Source: Cercis canadensis
Taxonomy: Eukaryota > Streptophyta > Magnoliopsida > Fabales > Fabaceae
NCBI GenBank assembly: GCA_003255065.1
Contig: QAOA01000992.1
Coordinates: 73,290 to 137,289 of the forward strand
Reading direction: 5' to 3'
DNA length: 64,000 bases
Shown here in pieces: positions 23,662-33,721 of the stretch (positions are counted from its first letter, which is position 1; every line of letters begins with the position of its first letter). Position numbers and translations under genes: made by a program. The notes beneath the pieces were generated by a model. The model made no database searches. It saw nothing but the letters and a program-made list of their open reading frames with translations, and had not been told where the DNA came from.

Positions 23662-24760
23662 CATGGTAAACACCTGAAACAAAGCCTATGTATCTCCTGC
23701 ACCACGTGGCGGCTACAATAGGGGAGCAATAACAACAAGCAAGAGAATGTTGATCCTCAACAACTTCAGGAACACATTTTCCACCTAGAAGAAACTTTAC
23801 AACATAAGTGGCAGCACCGACGATGGGTGCTTAGCCAAACTACCGGGATAGAGAGAGCCTCAATCCTATCCCTCTTTCATCATCCAACACACCACTTTTA
23901 GTCAAGGCCACCTCAACCTTACCCACATTGGCACCTTCGCCCACCAATTTTTGAACAGCCCTCCCTTTATACACCTCAAGCTAGCTACACATAATGTGAT
24001 CTTTTTCATGACATACCTTGCCCATCCAAACCTGGCACAAGCTATTCCCAAGGCTACCCACCAAATCACGATTATCAACTTACTGTTCCTTACAACTTAG
24101 GGGATGGATCACACCCATTCACCACCCACATAGTGAGCACTCCGATATCCAAGAATTTTTGTCCCCCAACAAAGTTTGAGGCCTATAATGGTACCACGGA
24201 TCCCCAAGAGCACTTGACTCAGTTCCGATTGGCCATGTTGCTCATGGACACCCCAGACCCAATTATATGTAGAGCATTTTCTGGCACATTAAAAAAGGCA
24301 GCACTTTTATGGTTCTCCTCCCTTAAACCAGGATTCATAAACAATTTATGTGATCTCTCCTCTTAATTCTTGGCCCATTTCTCAACCAACTGCTCCCATC
24401 TTAAAACCTCTACATCCTTAATAAATCTTAAGCAAGAAGCCAATGAACTACTCAAAGATTACTTGACCAAATTTACCAAAGAGTCAATCCAGATAAGAAA
24501 CTTAAGTGGAGATGTTGCTATTCATGCTATAATGGTCAGATTGTGAACCAGTGAGTTCACTGCCTCTTTGGCTAACAAATCACATCTTAATCTGGATGAC
24601 TTATTAACCAGGGTGGACAAATACATTAGAATAGAAGAGATAAATGCTGCTAAAAAGAAAATTGAAACCCCGCAGCAAGATTCCTGAAAAGACTAAGGAG
24701 GATAAAATGGAAGGAAAGAGGAAAGGAGAAGAGGAGGGGAACAACATGGTCCGGCACAGA
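23662..24760 (+). pseudogene. gag of gypsy element C (Tat-like), decayed
   Basis: The region after the PBS encodes scattered gag segments. The best is 24133-24366, with the capsid motifs FCPPTKFEAYNGTTDPQEHL, FRLAML and ALLWFSSL of Retrotrans_gag. The similarity continues past stops (LKQEANELLKDYLTKF, then a DLLTRVDKYIRIEE-like segment near 24600-24640). Near 24895 a YCAYYREF-like start of a zinc-knuckle region is cut by the CACTA transposon end at 24923. No protease or pol of this element was found. Confidence 0.7.
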
Positions 24761-24922
24761 GAAAATACTGAAACTATACTCCCCTAAATGAAAGCAAGGC
24801 AAGAATATTGAGTGAAATATACTAAACTGTCCTCCTCAACCTACCCAAGCCTTGACCAAAATTTCAAAACCCAAACTCAACCAATAGCAAGTATTGTGCG
24901 TATTATAGAGAATTTTACCACC

Positions 24923-25140
24923 CACTATAAGAAAAATGCAGTTTTCCAATGGAATAAGATACCGTTGGAATTTTTGAAAAATTCTAACGGAAGAAATTTT
25001 GCTGAAATTTCAACGGAATTACATTAGCATTGGAATTTTTTGTTAGAATTACCGTTGGAATTTAAAAAAATGGGAGAGATTTTTGTTGTTGTTGAAATTC
25101 CAATAGTATATTCCATTAGAATATACCGTTGAATTTTTTT
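24923..25140 (+). mobile_element. One end of a CACTA (En/Spm-type) DNA transposon
   Basis: The sequence starts CACTATAAGAAAAATGC, the standard CACTA terminus, and is preceded by ACC (possible 3-bp target duplication). The next 200 bp hold at least seven degenerate subterminal repeats of CCGTTGGAATT in both orientations (about 24960, 24985, 25010, 25050, 25095, 25130), as in CACTA transposase-binding regions. It lies inside the element C gag. I could not find the matching 3' end (TAGTG), so the size and content of the transposon are unknown. Confidence 0.75.
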
Positions 25141-25144
25141 TTAA

Positions 25145-25473
25145 TCAAAACTCACCATTTAAGGAATTTTCCAATGACAAATCCTCTAAAATATATTCTC
25201 CAATCTTCTTCTTCCTCCTTTGATTTCCTCCACCTCCTTTCACGAGTTTCCTTCTCCATTTCACTCTTCTCTCTTCCCTCCCCCTCCCATAACTCATTCC
25301 TGGCGGCAATGGCTTCTTTTCCCGGCCACGACAGCTTCTTTTCCCAAAATACTTGAACCCTTTTATATCTCTGAGTGAGACATTAGGTGCCTTATCTGCT
25401 AGTGCCTTCTCGTGAAAAACCATAAGGCAAAAACTCAGAGACACAGAGCTTAGATAGCTAAACTTGATCAAAA
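25145..25473 (+). promoter_or_regulatory. CT-rich leader upstream of the eL34 fragment
   Basis: A CT-rich stretch (25195-25300) precedes a segment (25370-25473) that runs into the eL34 ATG. It may be the captured 5' region of the gene. The short plus-strand frame beginning at 25129 has no recognisable domain. Confidence 0.35.
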
Positions 25474-25785
25474 ATGGTGCCACGTCTTGCATATCGCAAG
25501 CTGCATAGCTATGCAACAAAATCCAACCAACACAGGGTCGTTAAAGCCCCTGGTATACCCACCCCCTCTCTTCCTATATTCTCCCAACTGGGTCATAATT
25601 TTGATTAATTTCTAAAGCTACTTGATTTTTTATTTTGATCCATTATGGTACTATATAATTGGGTCGTGTTCTCATACACATTTTGTTTAATGTTTGTTTG
25701 TGTAGGTGGGAAGCTTATATATCTGCCCACTAGGAAGAGGATGAATAGACCCAAGTGCCCTGTCATTGAAAAGACAATTCAAGGG
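25474..25785 (+). pseudogene. RPL34: Ribosomal protein eL34 (RPL34), first two exons only
   Basis: Exon 1 (25474-25552) encodes [20 protein letters not shown] and continues RVVKAPG, matching the conserved eL34 N-terminus. A GT donor follows at 25553 and an AG acceptor at 25704-25705. Exon 2 (25706-25785) encodes GGKLIY...PKCPV..K.IQG before another GT (25786). eL34 is a component of the cytosolic 60S ribosomal subunit. Together the exons give 53 of about 120 codons. Exon 2 has several changes at conserved sites (for example TKKRASG replaced by TRKRMNR). The remaining exons were not found before the copia insertion at 27429. Retained intron structure argues for a captured genomic fragment rather than a processed copy, and its position next to a CACTA end fits gene-fragment capture. 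Confidence 0.85.
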
Positions 25786-27423
25786 GTATGTTTTTTCTTT
25801 CTCTTTCGTTTGTTTTAAAAAAAGATGAAAATTTCATTTAATTTGGTACATTTCAGTATGGAAAGTGTTTGTGGAGACAACATTTTGTTAGTATGGTAAT
25901 GAGTAATATCTTTCTGATTGCTATGGTCAACATTACATGTTATACTGATAGTACCACCTCATCTAGAATGGTGACTTACGCATGTGTTTAATGGTTATGG
26001 ATTGTAAAGTGTCTACAACAATAGGATATTAAAAATGCACTAGCTAGTTTATTCTTAACTGCACAAGACTGAAAAATAATATTAGAAGCATTAGTGTTTT
26101 GATGACATGAAAATAGGGAACCTTTATAACTCATAATCCTGGATTTTCAGTGTCTTGACTTCTGTGAACATTGATATTTGTTACTACAATAGGTGGCTTG
26201 GAGATTAAACATAACGCAATATGTTTTCTGTTTATCTATAACTCAAATTTTTTGAATTTCTGTTGGAAGCAATACTGTTTAACTCTTAAACTAGAGATAA
26301 ATTGTCTTGAACAACTGATGTTGTTGGCAGCCAATTAAAGTTCTTAAAATTTACAGTTATTCTATGTGTTTTACACGTATGTATTTTTGTTAAAAGAGTA
26401 ATTAACAATAAATCCAGCTATATAGATAATATGCTTACTATTTTTCCTCCTTTTTTATTGCACTTGTTACATGCTCTTCTCTTGTTACATGTCCAACTTC
26501 ATATTCTACAACAAGGCCACCTTATCACAAATGAGATATGCACTAAATGCAGGCTACTAGACAAAGAGGTCAGGACACTGCTCATTTTCTATGCAGTTTG
26601 TTATTAGCTTGCAATTTGCTATGGACTGATTTTTTTAAAAAACATTTTGCTTGGATATTTTTACTGTTTTTGCTGAATTATTCCCCCTGGTTGTTGAAAA
26701 TGTTGATGCCTTGATGGTTAGTTGTTCTTCTCCTAACCATTCAGAGTATGAGCATAAAAGTTGTAATCATAAATATATCTGTAACCATCTGAATAATTTC
26801 TTGCTACAAATATTACCAATTCATCATCAGATTGAAGGTTGCTAGTTCAATATGTATTGATGGGATTCAAATGGCTTACTTTTGAATGAAAGTTTCTCAG
26901 TATTGGTTTATCTGTTTACTTTGATTATTTCAGCAATTGTCTTCTTACCTTTGGGTCCTAGCAACTGCCTGTAATACGGATTAAAAAAATGTTTATAACT
27001 CAATATGAAGAAACAGTTAGACAGCAAAAGGATCTTGAAAAGCAAGAACAATAATCCAAAATGGTTTACATGGTCGGATTGATCATAACACTTTACAGAT
27101 CATGCTTGAGATGTTTATTGATATGGAAAGAACAAAAAGTATGTATTGGTGTTTTTTCTTCTCTATAATACACTTGAGGAATATGAGTATGACTCTTGGT
27201 TAACAGTTTAGAATGTCTTTACTGGTGCAACTTACTTAGAATGGTGCACATCCATAATCCAGGTTAACCATGATGGTGAGGATTTTCCTCTGCCCTTTAA
27301 CTTGGAGATTCTCCAGCGGACAAATGAAATACGCAAGATTTTGTCCTTTGCCAAACTTCCTTCTCAAGTTAAATTCTACAGTATATATGCGACCAATCTT
27401 GAGACACCTCATAGTGTTTGGTA
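25786..27423. other. AT-rich intron-like or unassigned sequence
   Basis: No eL34 exon 3 is seen. Short exon-like stretches occur near 27000-27140 (a KMFITQYEETVRQQKDLEK frame ending near GT 27138) and 27250-27423, but I cannot assign them to a family. They may be fragments of other genes carried with the eL34 piece. Confidence 0.35.
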
Positions 27424-27428
27424 ATGCC

Positions 27429-28093
27429 TGTTGAAATAGTTTGTAAATATGCTTATAATTAACCAAGTCCCACATTGGTTAAATTAAAGTATGTAAAAGG
27501 TTTTATAAATGCAAACTAAAGTTATAAAGTAACTTTAGTTAAATGGGTACAAGCCCATTTGGCAAGCCCAAATAGCCTAGCAAGACAAAGCCCATTAATG
27601 GTCTTCGATTGGCACTTGGGCACTTGGGGCATCTTCGGCCTTGATCGATTTGACAAATATTTTAACATTGGTTTTAATATCTGGACCGGACTGGGTAAGG
27701 TCGGTTTGACCCAATTCGGATGGTAGTTAATTAAGTTAACAGGTTCAGATGAATAAACTCGAATAGACAATTGTGTCTTTTTCGAACAGACTGTTGTGAC
27801 TATTCCGAATAGACAATTGTGATTATTCCGAATAGACAATTATGTCTATTCCGAATAAACAATTATGTCTGTTAATTTCTGACCAATTATATTTGTTCAT
27901 TATTGTCTTTTCAACTCTATAAAAGGGAACATCCTAATGTATTAGAATTCACTTTTCCATTGAGAGTTTTTGAGGGCTTTGTTGTATCCTGGGGTAACTT
28001 GCTTTTATAGAGAAGCAATATTACACTCAAGATAGTATAATTGTTCATGCCTCAAAGCCAACCTAGTTAGTCTCCATTATCGTTTTAATAACA
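27429..28093 (+). repeat. 5' LTR of copia element D
   Basis: TGTTGAAATAG...TTAATAACA, 665 bp. It contains five degenerate 22-23-bp repeats (27759-27873), a TATA box CTATAAAAGG (27917-27926) and, in U5, AATATTACACTCAA (28017-28030), which is complementary to the site just after the LTR. Confidence 0.95.
27759..27926 (+). promoter_or_regulatory. Element D promoter: CGAATAGACAATTGTG repeats and TATA box
   Basis: Five repeats of about 22-23 bp built on CGAATAGACAATTGTG (CAATTG is palindromic) lie immediately upstream of the TATA box at 27917-27926. The arrangement recalls enhancer repeats known in the U3 of plant copia elements such as Tnt1. The 3' LTR has the same array at about 33382-33496. 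Confidence 0.6.
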
Positions 28094-28095
28094 AT

Positions 28096-28109
28096 TTGAG
28101 TGTAATATT
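28096..28109 (+). other. Non-canonical, self-complementary primer-binding site of element D
   Basis: At the PBS position, 2 nt after the LTR end, there is no TGG-initiated tRNA complement. Instead TTGAGTGTAATATT is the perfect reverse complement of AATATTACACTCAA at 28017-28030 in U5 (also present in the 3' LTR). This would allow self-priming or a U5-leader stem. Confidence 0.6.
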
Positions 28110-28113
28110 CGTA

Positions 28114-29001
28114 ATGGAGGCTGTTACTACTTCTGCTGTAAAGTTGCAAGATTCTGTGAAACTCAACCAGTTTGATTGAACGAATTTCACAAGGTGGAAA
28201 GACAAGATGAAGTTCTTACTCACAACCCTGAAGGTGTTTTATATCTTGGACCCGAATCTGCCACCTATTGCTGCACCAATTGCTGAAGATTTGGATTAAG
28301 TAAGGAACTAGAGGCAGAAATGTGAGGAAGATGAATTGGTGTGTCGTGGCCACATTTTGAATACCCTTATGGATCGTCTCTATGATCTTTACTCCAATCT
28401 GACTTCACCAAAAGACATCTGGAATGCATTGGAAGTCAAATATCAAAGCGAAAAGAGAGGTACTGACAAATTTCTTGCTTTGAATTATTTTGATTTCAAA
28501 ATGTCTGATAACATGCCAGTCATAGATCAAGTCCATGAACTATAAATTTTAGTTTCCAGATTAAGAGATTTGGAGATCTCAATTCCTGATACTCTTCAGA
28601 TAGGAGCAATTTTGTCCAAATTGCCTCGTTCTTGGAATGGGTACAAAAAGAAAGTGTTGCATTCACCTGATAATTTCACTCTTGAACAGTTTCAAACTCA
28701 TTTACAAATTGAGTGTGAAACTCGTGTTAGAGATGAAAAGTTTATGAAAATAAATGTGAATCCAAAAGAAAATTCGCAGCAAGTGAATGCAATAACAGGT
28801 AATTCTGGAAACAACAAATCCGGAAACAAGTCTGGAGGGAAGAATCAGGACAAACTTAAAGTAAGAAAAATGGTGGATCCAAGAAAAACAAAAAGAACAA
28901 GGTCTGCTTTCACTGTGGAAAGAAAGGACACTACATCAAGGAATGTAGATTCAAGAATTATGAAAAGAAGAAAGAAAATACTTCTGAAAAGGCCAAACTA
29001 G
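28114..29001 (+). pseudogene. gag of copia element D
   Basis: The ATG is at 28114, only 20 nt after the LTR. The copia gag (UBN2-type) is recognisable by FTRWKDKMKFLL, DRLYDLYSNLTSPKDIWNALE, LNYFDFKM and QIGAILSKLPRSW. In-frame stops occur near 28177, 28298 and 28543. Near 28850-28870 the frame shifts by -1 into the pol frame, where the zinc knuckle CFHCGKKGHYIKEC (28905-28946) is encoded. The ORF ending at 29001 is in the wrong frame over its last third. Confidence 0.85.
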
Positions 29002-29006
29002 CCAAC

Positions 29007-30767
29007 TTGTTGGAAGATGAAGTAAAAGAACTTGTTACAATGGTTTCCAACATTCAGATTGGAATGGTGACTGAGTTAAACATGGATGCTGCATCAAGTA
29101 ATACATATTGGTTTCTTGATTCGAGTGCAACAATTCATGTCAGCAATAACAAGACTTGCTTCAAAACTTACCATAAGTTGGAGGAACAAGATGAAATTCT
29201 AATGGGTAATCACCAGCATGTCAAAGTGCATGGCAAAGAGTCTGTTGTACTGAATTTCACTTCTGGGCAGAAACTTACCCTTGTCAATGTTCATCATGTT
29301 CCTGATGTTAAAAGAAACTTAGTTTCTGCAAGTTTGCTTTGTAAGAAGGGTTTTAAGATTGTCCTAGAGTCAAACAAAATTGTAATGTCCAAGACTGGAC
29401 TATTTGTAGGAAAGGGATACTCCCTTGATGGCATGTTTAAATTAAACATGGATGCTGCATCAAGTAATACATATTGGTTTCTTGATTCGAGTGCAACAAT
29501 TCATGTCAGCAATAACAAGACTTGCTTCAAAACTTACCATAAGTTGGAGGAACAAGATGAAATTCTAATGGGTAATCACCAGCGTGTCAAAGTGCATGGC
29601 AAAGAGTCTGTTGTACTGAATTTCACTTCTGGGCAGAAACTTACCCTTGTCAATGTTCATCATGTTCCTGATGTTAAAAGAAACTTAGTTTCTGCAAGTT
29701 TGCTTTGTAAGAAGGGTTTTAAGATTGTCCTAGAGTCAGACAAAATTGTAATGTCCAAGAGTGGACTGTTTGTAGGAAAGGGATACTCCCTTGATGGCAT
29801 GTTTAAGTTAAGTGTGAATGAAATAAACGTTGTTTCTGCTTACATTGATTCTTCTTCTTTATGGCATGCTAGATTAGGACATTTAAATTATCATATGATA
29901 AAATATATGTCAACTCATGATTATATTGATTGCAAGCATGTTCATAAAGATAAATGTGAAATTTGTGTTGAAGCAAAAATAACAAGAAAACCTTTTCCTA
30001 AAGTAGAGCGTGATACACAAATCTTAGATTTGATTCATTCTGATATTTGTGAATTAAATGGTAAATTAACCAGAGGAGGAAAAAGGTATTTCATTACATT
30101 TATAGATGATTGTTCTCGGTTTTTATATGTATATCTATTGAGAACAAAAGATGAGGCCTTTGAAAGATTTAAGGAATTTAAATCTGTGGTAGAGAATCAA
30201 AAGGAAAGAAAAATTAAAATAATTCTGAGTGATAGAGGTGGAGAATATTTCTCTATAGAATTTGATAAATTCTGTGAAGAAAATGGAATAATCCATCAGA
30301 AAATCGCTCCTTTTACACCCCAGCAAAATGGACTAGCAGAAAGGAAAAATAGGATCCTAGTTGATATGGTAAATGCTATGCTTTTAAATGCTAAGTTACC
30401 ATATAACTTGTGGGGTGAAGCTTTACTTACTGCATGTCACATTCATAACAAAGTTCCTTCCAAGAAAACACATATTTTACCATATGAAATTTGGAATGGA
30501 AGGAAACCAAATCTGAATTATTTTAAAGTGTGGGGGTGTATTGCATTCTATAGACTTCCTGATTCTCAAAGAACCAAATTAGGGCCAAGAGGAATTAAAA
30601 GTGTTTTTGTTGGTTATGCACAAAATTCTAAAGCATATAGACTTCTAAATTTAGAGTCTAATGTTATAGTGGAATCTATTCATGTTGAATTTTTTGAAGA
30701 AAAATTCATGTTAGATCAAATTGTGTATGAACCTGAAAGTGGTATGCATGAACCACAAAATTCATAG
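29007..30767 (+). pseudogene. Protease (tandemly duplicated) and integrase of copia element D
   Basis: A 586-codon open frame. Residues 27-148 and 149-270 are two nearly identical protease modules (period 366 bp, 122 codons). Each has FLDSSATIHV, so the usual D-S/T-G triad reads D-S-S (Asp at 29118 and 29484). Then comes the integrase zinc motif (HARLGHLNYH...CEIC, about 29862-29970) and the catalytic core: Asp at 30042 (HSDIC), Asp at 30231 (LSDRGGEY) and Glu at 30339 (LAERKN). This D62D35E spacing is normal for copia. The frame ends in a TAG at 30765 before the linker to RT. Confidence 0.9.
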
Positions 30768-32441
30768 GATCAAAATAGTTTTGATAATTTTAATTCTCTT
30801 GCTAAAGGCAAGAGAAAACTTGTGAATGAACCATCTGAACCAAGAAGAAGTCAAAGGCCAAAAAAAGAGAAAAGCCTTGATCCTGATTTTATTACTTTCT
30901 TGGTAGAAGGTAGTAGAAATCGGATTTGTAAAAAGGTGAAGATATTATTAAACATTGAAAGTGAGCCCAAAACTTTTGAAGAAGCAATGTCTTCTAGAGA
31001 TTCAGCTTTCTGGAAAGAAGCTGTGAATGATGAAATGGACTCAATAATGTCTAATAATACTTGGGTCTTAGTTGACTTACCACCTAGTTCAAAGCCCATT
31101 GGTAACAAATGGGTTTTCAGGAGGAAATATAATTCTGATGGTACATTGCAAACCTTTAAAGCAAGACTAGTTGCAAAAGGTTTTACTTAAAAGAAAGATC
31201 TAGATTATTTTGATACCTATGCTCCAGTTGCTAGAATAACATCCATTAGAGTTCTTTTTGCTTTGGTATCTATACATAAATTGCATATACATCAAATGGA
31301 AGTTAAAACAGCATTTTTAAATGGTGATTTAAAGGAAGAAATTTACATGCAACAACCTGAAGGTTTTGTTCTTCTTGGAAATGAACACAAGGTGTGCAAG
31401 CTTGTAAAATCTTTGTATGGTCTTAAACAAGCTCCTAAACAATGGCATGAAAAATTTGATTCAGCAATTTTGTCTTTTGGGTTTAGACATAATACTGCTG
31501 ATAAATGTATTTATTCCAAGTTTACTAAAGATTATGGAGTAATAGTTAGCCTCTATGTAGATGATATGCTTATCTTTGGTACCAACATGCATGGTATAAA
31601 TGAAACTAAAAAGTTTCTAACCTCTAAATTTAAGATGAAAGATCTTAATGAGGTTGATACAATTTTGGTTATCAAAGTTACTAAGCATGATCATGGGTTT
31701 ACTTTAAGTCAAACTCATTACATAGAGAAAATTTTGAGCAACTTTGGTCATCTCAAAATTAAAGAATACAGTACTCCATATGATACTAGTGTAAAACTTG
31801 TGAAAAATAGTGGTAGACCTATAGAACAATTGAAATATGCCAGTGCTATAGGAAGCTTAATGTATGCAATGCATTGTACAAGACCAGATATTGCTTTTGC
31901 TGTATGCAAATTGTCAAGATTTACAAGTAGTCCTAGTACAGAACATTGGGAAGCAGTTGGAAGGGTATTTGGATATCTGAAAAGTACTGCAAACCTAAAG
32001 TTATCTTATACAGATTTTCCTGCTGTACTAGAAGTTTATTCAGATGCAAGCTGGATAACAAGAGCTGGTGAAAGTATCGCAACTACAGGTTGGATATTTA
32101 CACTAGCTGGAGGTGCCATATGATGGGCATCTAAGAAACAAACCTACCATTCTCATTCTACCATGGAGGCAGAGTTTATTGCTTTGGCTGCTGCAGGTAA
32201 GGAAGCTGAGTGGTTAAGAAACATGTTGTTTGAAATTGAGTTGTGGCCACAACCAATGCCACCTGTTTCCATACACTGTGATAGTGAGGCTACAATGTCT
32301 TGTGCTTTCAATAACATGTATAATGGAAAGTCAAGACATATTAGTCTAAGGCATGATTATATTAGAGAATTGATATCAAGTGGTACCATTTCACTTCTCT
32401 ATGTGAAATCTGCAAATAATTTGGTTGATCCTTTTACCTAA
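30768..32441 (+). pseudogene. Reverse transcriptase-RNase H of copia element D (interrupted by stops)
   Basis: RVT_2-type reverse transcriptase in the same frame as the integrase. Visible motifs are WKEAVNDEMDSI, NKWVFRRKY, FKARLVAKGFT, YAPVARITSIR, QMEVKTAFLNGDL, SLYGLKQAPKQWHEKF and the catalytic YVDD at 31554-31565. RNase H follows with YSDASW, STMEAEFIAL and HCDSEA up to NLVDPFT (32438). Stops fall at 31188 (after AKGFT, a Q in relatives), 32121 (within GGAI.WASKKQ) and 32439. The copy cannot make a full polyprotein. Confidence 0.9.
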
Positions 32442-33051
32442 TCTTTACCAAGAGATATGGTATGGAGGACAACATGTAGTATGGGACTAAATTGAACCCT
32501 CAAGACGCCAATGATGGTAACCCAACTTCGAATTACAAATTAGTAATTACTAAAGTTTAATGGGTAACAACAAGTCATTGATACGTGTCTGATTTAGCAC
32601 TAATTAAGAGGAGTCTCATACAAAACATGAGGTTAGTGCTTACTGTTACGTTAAGAGGCTGAGCCTAGCTCTTAATGGAGTTGTTTTGTCTGAAGTAACA
32701 GGGACAATGAAATGAACTCCACCTATGTGAATATGAAGTGGTGCCGCTTCAACAAAGGTTTAATGGGTTTTACCTTTTTGAAAATATTCACAGAAAATTG
32801 GGATTGCTTAGCACATGGCCATTTAAATAGTGCTAGGGCTGTTAAAACCTCTTTGGAGAAATTGTATAAAAATTATGTGTATGATATCTTCGATCCTAAT
32901 AGCAAGGAGTATTGGTTTAATCTTCGGACACCAAGTACTTCATTAGCATCCTTAGATATTTATACTAATTTTAAGTTTTAAACCTGTAAGGTACCTTCTT
33001 ATATGCATCATTTTTATAGTGAATGACTTAGTTTACAAACTAGTGGGGGAA
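32442..33051 (+). other. 3' untranslated region and polypurine tract of element D
   Basis: About 600 bp of non-coding sequence ending in the polypurine tract TAGTGGGGGAA (33041-33051) directly before the 3' LTR. An 89-codon frame at 32712-32981 has no recognised domain and is probably incidental. Confidence 0.7.
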
Positions 33052-33716
33052 TGTTGAAATAGTTTGTAAATATGCTTATAATTAACCAAGTCCCACATTG
33101 GTTAAATTAGAGTATGTAAAAGGCTTTATAAATGCAAACTAAAGTTATAAAGTAACTTTAGTTAAATGGGTACAAGCCCATTTGGCAAGCCCAAATAGCC
33201 TAGCAAGACAAAACCCATTAATGGTCTTTGATTGGCACTTGGGCACTTGGGGCATCTTCGGCCTTAATCGATTTGACAAATATTTTAACATTGGTTTTAA
33301 TATCTAGACCGGACCGGGTCGGGTCGGTTTGACCCGATTCGGATGGTAGTTAATTAAGTTAACAGGTTCAGATGAATAAACTCGAATAGACAATTGTGTC
33401 TGTTTCGAACAGACTGTTGTGACTATTCCGAAAAGACAATTGTGATTATTCTGAATAGGCAATTATGTCTATTTCGAATAAACAATTATGTCTGTTAATT
33501 TCTGACCAATTATATTTGTTCATTAGTGCCTTTTCAACTCTATAAAAGGGAATACCCTAATGCATTAGAATTCACTTTTCCATTGAGAGTTTTTGAGGGC
33601 TTTGTTGTATCCTGGGGTAACTTGCTTTTATAGAGAAGCAATATTACACTCAAGACAGTATAATTGTTCACGCCTCAAAGCCAACCTAGTTAGTCTCCAT
33701 TATTGTTTTAATAACA
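33052..33716 (+). repeat. 3' LTR of copia element D
   Basis: 665 bp, the same length as the 5' LTR, with about 3.5% differences. It is followed by the ATGCC target-site duplication (33717-33721), which rejoins the interrupted host sequence. Confidence 0.95.
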
Positions 33717-33721
33717 ATGCC

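Larger units (their letters stand above)
27429..33716 (+). mobile_element. Ty1/copia element D, structurally complete, coding mutated
   Basis: Two 665-bp LTRs, a 5-bp target-site duplication ATGCC (27424-27428 and 33717-33721), gag, protease (duplicated), integrase, RT-RNaseH and a polypurine tract before the 3' LTR are present in the standard copia order. Aligning the LTRs by eye gives about 23 differences (about 3.5%), mostly transitions, so it is a moderately old insertion. In-frame stops and one frameshift make it non-autonomous now. Confidence 0.95.

Noticed and set aside
25145-25519. 124-codon minus-strand ORF
   Set aside because: Antisense to the CT-rich leader and eL34 exon 1; basic, low-complexity composition from the CT-rich plus strand.
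27000-27420. Possible further exons of a captured host gene (KMFITQYEETVRQQ and nearby frames)
   Set aside because: Not reported as a gene because I could not match the peptides to a family and the frames are interrupted.
28850-28870. Programmed -1 frameshift between gag and pol in copia D
   Set aside because: Copia elements normally encode a single frame, gag already has stops, and no clear slippery site with structure is visible; a simple indel is more likely.
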